DNA of 64,000 nucleotides from Parelaphostrongylus tenuis (lineage: Eukaryota > Nematoda > Chromadorea > Rhabditida > Metastrongylidae), in assembly GCA_019055375.1 (NCBI GenBank), contig JAHQIW010001244.1, positions 806,001 through 870,000 of the forward strand. The letters run 5' to 3'. The notes under the pieces were generated by a model. It saw only the letters and a program-made list of their open reading frames with translations. It was not told the origin of the DNA and searched no databases. Shown here piece by piece: positions 59,901-64,000 of the stretch; positions within the stretch are counted from its first letter, which is position 1; each line of letters starts with the position of its first letter. Made by a program: the position numbers and the translations under genes.

Positions 59901-62139
59901 CATCTCCTAGAACCTCCAACATGGAGTCGAGAAGAACTGAGAGAAATAATGACTAACATACTGTGTTATAGGATCATGAGCGCAAAAATTAGTTTCTCCG
60001 AATACTCATAATTAATCTACCTTTCGATTAGTAGATGAGTTGAACTGGAAATGTGAGTGATCAAGAAGTGACAGGCCAGTCGAGTTATGACTTGCACCAG
60101 GAGTACATTCTGACGAATAATATCAAAATTTCTGAAGAAATAGAGCAACGCAGAGCTGAACTCGTGGTTTAAAAGTCCGTAGGGTGAAGTTGTAATGCAA
60201 ATATTTTTTGCTGGTTCCTCTTCAAGAATCCTTTTATCAGGAGAAAAAGCTTAGAACAACTAGCCATAGATGTGAGGATCATTGAGATGCAAGCTGACAT
60301 AAATAACACTCAAAGGTTTCCTCGAAACTTTGCTAACATATTAAGCCATTCAATATGGGTCCTTTTGATTTCCAAGATGTCAGTGTTTTAGCCAGATCTT
60401 CCATGTGTAATTTGTCCGGCCGGTCCACCTGGTCCTCGAGGACCTCAAGGTGAACGTGGTTTAAGCGGGAAAGCAGGGGAACCAGGACCAGGCGGTAAGA
60501 GTTCTCTACTAAAGCAACTGTGTGCGAAACTTTGTTTTTTCATTATGTTGAAATCGTGCTTGTTCAACGCTACCGGTAATGCAATGCTGTCATTTCGAAA
60601 TCTTTTGTACATTGCTTGCAATTGTTTTTTTAAAGCTGCCGAGCTTGATTTTTAGGCGAAAATGGAAATCCTGGAATTCCTGGTGCTGTTGGAACATCTG
60701 GACATCCCGGTCCTCCAGGATCACCTGGAAGTAGGGGAAATAGAGGTGCACCAGGAGAAAATGCCATAGGTAATTGCGTGACATAAACATCTTTTTTTTA
60801 CTTATAATAGACTTCTAGCACTTCTTTGGAGTGTTTCGGCAGTTTTTTGAAAAACATTACTATACTATTGTCTTTCTCCCTCTTCCTCTCTCTTGCTCTC
60901 TTGCTCTCTTGCTCTCTTGCTCTCTCTCTCTCTCTCTCTTTCCTCTCTCGCAGGCGAGTATAACCTATTGGGTGGCTGTCAGCAAATCGCCCATAAAAGA
61001 GGTTGATCTAGGAAGGAGAAATTGACATCAACCCCATTACGCTAATGCCGTAATTGAAATCATACTTTTTGATTCTGAGGATGGCCGAGAGAGACTTAGA
61101 ACTTATAGTAAAGCACCTCTTTTTACGTCGTGCCATAAGCGCGACCTGGAAGTCGACATCGGTTGCGCAGTAGAAAAGTAGTGATCTCCCCAAAACTGCA
61201 AATGTGGGTCTGAAGGCATTTTATGTTCTAAGTTTTACTCGAATTTTAGTGCTCTTATAGTCATTTTTCACATTGTACCCTCCCGTCAATGATTAACTAG
61301 TCAGGAAATAAAATTAATACTGTGTTGTTACAATACTGTTAGGGTTGGTTATGCTAAATAACGAAAATACTAACTTTTAGCCGGTGAAGGAGTGAAGGGA
61401 CTACCTGGTGTACAGGGAAGTCAAGGACCGAGGGGGCCACCCGGAACGCCAGGACGTAATTCCAATGTGAGAGGAGCTCCTGGAGTGACCGGACCAAGAG
61501 GAGGAATCGGTAAAACTGGAAAGGTTGGTTTCAGAACAGAATAAAGTCTGTATGAGATATTTTTGAGTATCAGTGATTGCTTCATTGGCCAGTAGAGCGA
61601 GATTAATGATTTGTCAAAACATGCAAAATATTCATTTTCCCATATCTTTGGAAAGAACGTAGAAGATTGAATTTTTGTCTTGTTAGTTTATATGAAACGA
61701 TGAAAGAAAGTATATCGATAGTGCATTTTCAACGGAGCGGAATGGTTTTTGAGTTAGAAATCTGCGAGTAAGTTTCTCATGATACTTAACAAACCTTCGT
61801 CAAATTTAACAGATTCTCATAATAAACGAAAAGGTTTTTTGCTTTTTAGTTTGGAATTTACGGTGAAAAGGGTCCTCCAGGACCTCCAGGTGAGCCAGGA
61901 ATGCCATCCACCTACTGCCCATCGGATTGTGGTGTAAACACGATCTTGTCCGAAATTTTGTATTCCGATATCCAAGTAAGAGTTGGAACTTTAGTATTCA
62001 CAATAATATTACTTTCAATGATTCTTTCAATTACCTATTGCAGCCCGAAGTTTCCCTAACCGAAAACGGGCAAAAGCAGGAAGCTCCCTCAGAAATAACG
62101 TTTGAGGAACAATCATATCGCAACTTCTACAGAGAATAA
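53908..62139 (+). CDS. Nematode cuticle collagen, complete 8-exon gene
   Basis: Exons 53908-54060, 54777-54891, 56652-56785, 60392-60494, 60656-60769, 61381-61523, 61850-61975 and 62044-62139. All GT-AG, all phases agree, 327 codons. Residues about 8-33 are a membrane or signal-anchor helix. W58-A-E-M fits the collagen N-domain, followed by a furin-like R66-S-L-R69 site. A first cysteine cluster (C88, C91, C96) precedes Gly-X-Y residues 99-126. C139 and C142 precede the main Gly-X-Y tract (145-271, with breaks near 166-169, 203-210 and 231-238). C277 and C281 (YCPSDCG) close it, then a 46-residue polar tail. Such collagens trimerise, are cleaved at the RxxR site and are cross-linked in the cuticle. 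I cannot name the orthologue. Seven introns, some 2-3.6 kb, are many for this family; repeats fill several of them. Confidence 0.92.
55305..55560 (+). repeat. tRNA-derived SINE, family S1, in collagen intron 2
   Basis: Head GCCATGGCCGAGTGGTTGAG (class II tRNA start and A box), body GCGGAGCCGAGCACACC and CGTCCCATGAAACGCC, tail ATTCTACGACGTTCAAGAAG and TACTGGGATCCGCACAGTG. Same family as 22.7 kb. Confidence 0.8.
55690..56230 (+). pseudogene. Mariner transposase relic in collagen intron 2
   Basis: Plus-strand frame DFHKSVISGDKFWIYYENN corresponds to the first catalytic block of mariner (TGDEKW-like; the Asp is kept, the Glu lost). A shifted frame gives KVML-like and LLLRN-like remnants where LLLHDN is expected, then RDLTNIFDGQRSTL near 56170-56210 matches the C terminus. 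Stops and frameshifts show decay. This lineage differs from the 25.3/27.6-kb elements. Confidence 0.65.
56231..56651. other. Collagen intron end, A-rich repeat
   Basis: Low-complexity AATAAAATAAAATC-type sequence at about 56530-56620, then the acceptor of exon 3. No other feature. Confidence 0.5.
56786..58380. other. Collagen intron 3, first part, nothing recognised
   Basis: AT-rich intronic sequence. A 121-codon plus frame at 57062-57427 has no recognisable domain or splice sites and is probably chance. Confidence 0.4.
58381..58840 (-). pseudogene. RTE-type reverse transcriptase fragment in collagen intron 3
   Basis: Minus strand. An upstream frame contains TIGDEIMLTSAQLYINKGKI and EQIEMDCFSIRKTQDVPILG. 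A downstream frame contains RRTAAWIVFTPLKDAIYKL and LRAHFFDAAVI, the same C-terminal block as at 51.75 and 40.8 kb but from another RTE subfamily. Frames are broken. Confidence 0.65.
59036..59240 (-). repeat. SINE family S1 in collagen intron 3
   Basis: Minus-strand copy with body and tail (TTCTACGTTATTCAAGAAGA and ATTGAATGCATGAAGTACTG) ending near CGATGACGGGTCAAT. The tRNA head is only partly visible near 59220. Confidence 0.7.
60865..60955 (+). repeat. (CT)n / (TTGCTCTC)n tract in collagen intron 5
   Basis: Pyrimidine-rich tract with several TTGCTCTC units followed by (CT)n. Simple sequence. Confidence 0.9.
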
Positions 62140-62188
62140 TGCTCATCGCGTGTAAAGCTTTCTTTGTGATCAACAATGATTTTGTAAC

Positions 62189-62194
62189 AATAAA
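62189..62194 (+). terminator. Polyadenylation signal of the collagen gene
   Basis: AATAAA lies 50 bases after the collagen stop codon. The spacing and canonical hexamer fit a short nematode 3'UTR. Confidence 0.75.
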
Positions 62195-62519
62195 TTACAT
62201 ATAGACTCTTGAAAATCCTAAGAAATTTTTACTCACTGTCTTTTTTGAATGAATTATTTTCGTTCAATAGTGCGTTCAGTATTAGCGCGATGGAGCTAAG
62301 GCCTCTTCTTCAGCCTTTCCACAACATTGCAACCCTATTTCAATATACATGGTCCCCTAAATTCTTGTTTCCTGACTCATTTTCTTTTCATTTTCAGTTT
62401 TTGACAATGTAAATTTTTGAGTCGCCTGATTCTTTTCTGAGTCCCTCATCCATTTTTTGTAAACCAAAGAACAAAACGACAGCTTCACAAAATTGGTATG
62501 TCGCGTAGAAAGTGATGGT

Positions 62520-62965
62520 TGATTACCATCAACATTGATGCAAAGTGATGTGCAAAACTTTCGAGTCGAGCGAAACTAGAGCCCGCACCTCACTCTCTCC
62601 GGGAGCGCGTGCTCTATCCGTTACACTACTGACCCCAATTTTGCACATCTCTCTTTCTACTCTACAGCGCATCTATCTCTCAGCCGCCAGTCGTCAACGG
62701 CCTGGCCCGAGTATTCGGTTTCGACATTGAACCCAGTCATGTCTGTCAGCGTGACTGACTGGCGGGTGTCAGATAGATGCGCTGTAGAGTTGGAACATAG
62801 ATGTGCAAAATTGGGGTCAGTACTATAACGGATAGAGCACGCGCTCCCGGAAAGAATGAGGTGCGGGTTATAGTCCCGCCTGACACGGAAGTTTTGCACA
62901 TCGCTCTACATCAATGGATATATCTGAAACATCATACCACCGTTAGAAGCGGTTTAAAAATAAAG
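62520..62965. repeat. Inverted pair of SINE C copies
   Basis: Left copy minus sense (plus shows GCAAAACTTTCGAGTCGAGC, CTCTATCCGTTACACTACTG, then CTACAGCGCATCTATCTCTC). Right copy plus sense (GTCAGATAGATGCGCTGTAG, ATAACGGATAGAGCACGCG, tail CATCGCTCTACATCAATGG and CACCGTTAGAAGCGG). Both carry the extra 5' block seen at 17.65 kb. Located just 3' of the collagen polyA signal. Confidence 0.8.
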
Positions 62966-63764
62966 AAGTATTTGATTTCTAATATCATCAGCATTGTTTC
63001 CGAGGCATTAACCAGCCTCACTGTGATTCATTGATCGTAAATGGGTTAACTGAAAAGGCTACTCAAAGGGCAAAGTAAGTGCTCACATTCACGTGTTAGT
63101 ACGCTTTTTCTTTTACTACTTTAGTAGCAGTGTCACTATGTTGGATATGAACGTCGTGCGGAAGTTGAACCCGTGTCACCTTCTCCGACGCGTGTGCTGA
63201 TAGTGATAGTTTTGATGCCACCTTATAGCATCATAATAGGCAGTCATAACATCACGACACTGTCCCTTTGCGGACAATGAGGGTCATTATGACACTCAGC
63301 TGGACGCACCGTTCTGACGGTTGCGAAGATTAGTGCTTGCTGCAATAGAAATTTGGGTTAATTCAGTTCTTAAAGGAGCATTTTCATCAAAAAAACTATA
63401 AAATATCACTAATGAAACTTCTGTATGGATATTTTTTAGCAAAATTAACGCCAATGCTACTCAAAATCTCACCGTTTTCAAGGGAAAAAATCACAGCCTT
63501 GCAAAGAGTAATATATCTCCAGCTGGTATTGAACATCTTCTTTTATCTTGTTGATGTTCCTGTAGCAAATCGATAGTTTGTAAAATTTTGATTTTGACAG
63601 TAAGCTTGTTGTGTGAGATTTCCATAGTACGTTCTACTAATAAACAGAAGATAGCGCTTTGCAATCGCAGTCTATTTTTTTCTAATTCATCTCGGAATTT
63701 ATGGAATTATACAGTTATACCTGTTCATTCGACCGCTTTTTTGTAGACCCCGCTCAAAACGATA
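62966..63764. other. Intergenic, nothing recognised
   Basis: AT-rich sequence with short internal repeats such as GCATCATAATAGG. No exon or repeat family recognised. Confidence 0.4.
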
Positions 63765-64000
63765 ATTTTCTGATAATGATATAACATGTTTTGAGCCGTT
63801 TGTCAGGTGTAAGTGCTAGAAAAGCGCTTTTTCGTTCACAAGGAACTCTTGCCGTGACATATTACTCGTCATCGATTCCTAGATAGAGTTTGCTTCAAAG
63901 GATCGACTGAACCGAGGGACAGTGCTACCGAAGAGTCTTCAAGGACGGACAGGCGTCCGCCTAGCACTTAGATCTGACAAACGTCTCAAAACATGTTATT
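63765..64000. mobile_element. Family A hammerhead foldback at window edge, decayed
   Basis: Inverted ends: ATAACATGTTTTGAGCCGTTT at the left and CAAAACATGTTATT at the right edge. GGATCGACTGAACCGAGGG is the family A signature. The plus-strand hammerhead remnant reads CCGAAGAGTC and GGACGGACAGGCG, so the CTGATGA and GAAA elements are both mutated. May continue beyond the window. Confidence 0.65.

Overview
The window looks like nuclear DNA from a clade V (strongylid or hookworm-like) nematode. It is AT-rich with small exons and long introns. It carries a nematode cuticle collagen gene, relics of RTE-type non-LTR retrotransposons, many mariner-derived elements and several tRNA-derived SINE families. 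No rRNA, intact cellular tRNA, CRISPR or prokaryote-style operon was seen.

Two protein genes can be traced exon by exon. About 0.6-22.1 kb (minus strand) is most of a large ankyrin-repeat protein. I could trace 20 exons encoding about 1,060 residues, and the 3' end runs off the left edge. Its size and repeat style suggest a tankyrase-like or other giant ankyrin protein, but no catalytic domain is visible. About 53.9-62.1 kb (plus strand) is a complete eight-exon cuticle collagen gene of 327 codons, with all splice phases consistent. A few further stretches (13.1-13.7, 29.3-29.4, 32.9-33.2, and 38.3 plus 40.1 kb) read like exons of unknown genes; I hold these weakly.

The rest is mostly repeats. 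The most interesting are two families, here called A and B, that carry minimal type I hammerhead ribozyme motifs with very short, self-complementary stem III. Family B occurs at 10.0, 21.4, 38.7, 40.4, 47.0-47.7, 50.3-50.5 and 52.8 kb. Family A occurs at 9.8, 14.4-14.8, 30.2 and 63.8-64.0 kb. Four B motifs have an intact catalytic core. At 47.0-47.7 kb the same element appears in tandem with a period of about 320 bp and also inverted, the layout expected if self-cleaved RNA units of that length were retrocopied.

Other repeats are mariner relics at 12.4, 25.3, 27.6, 28.5, 41.6 and 55.7 kb, RTE reverse-transcriptase fragments at 40.7, 42.6, 51.7 and 58.4 kb, three tRNA-like SINE families, a 1.1-kb foldback at 30.4-31.5 kb, a 149-bp tandem repeat at 20.3 kb and microsatellites. 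Many lie in introns of the two genes, which explains the intron sizes. All calls come from reading the sequence; no database search was possible.
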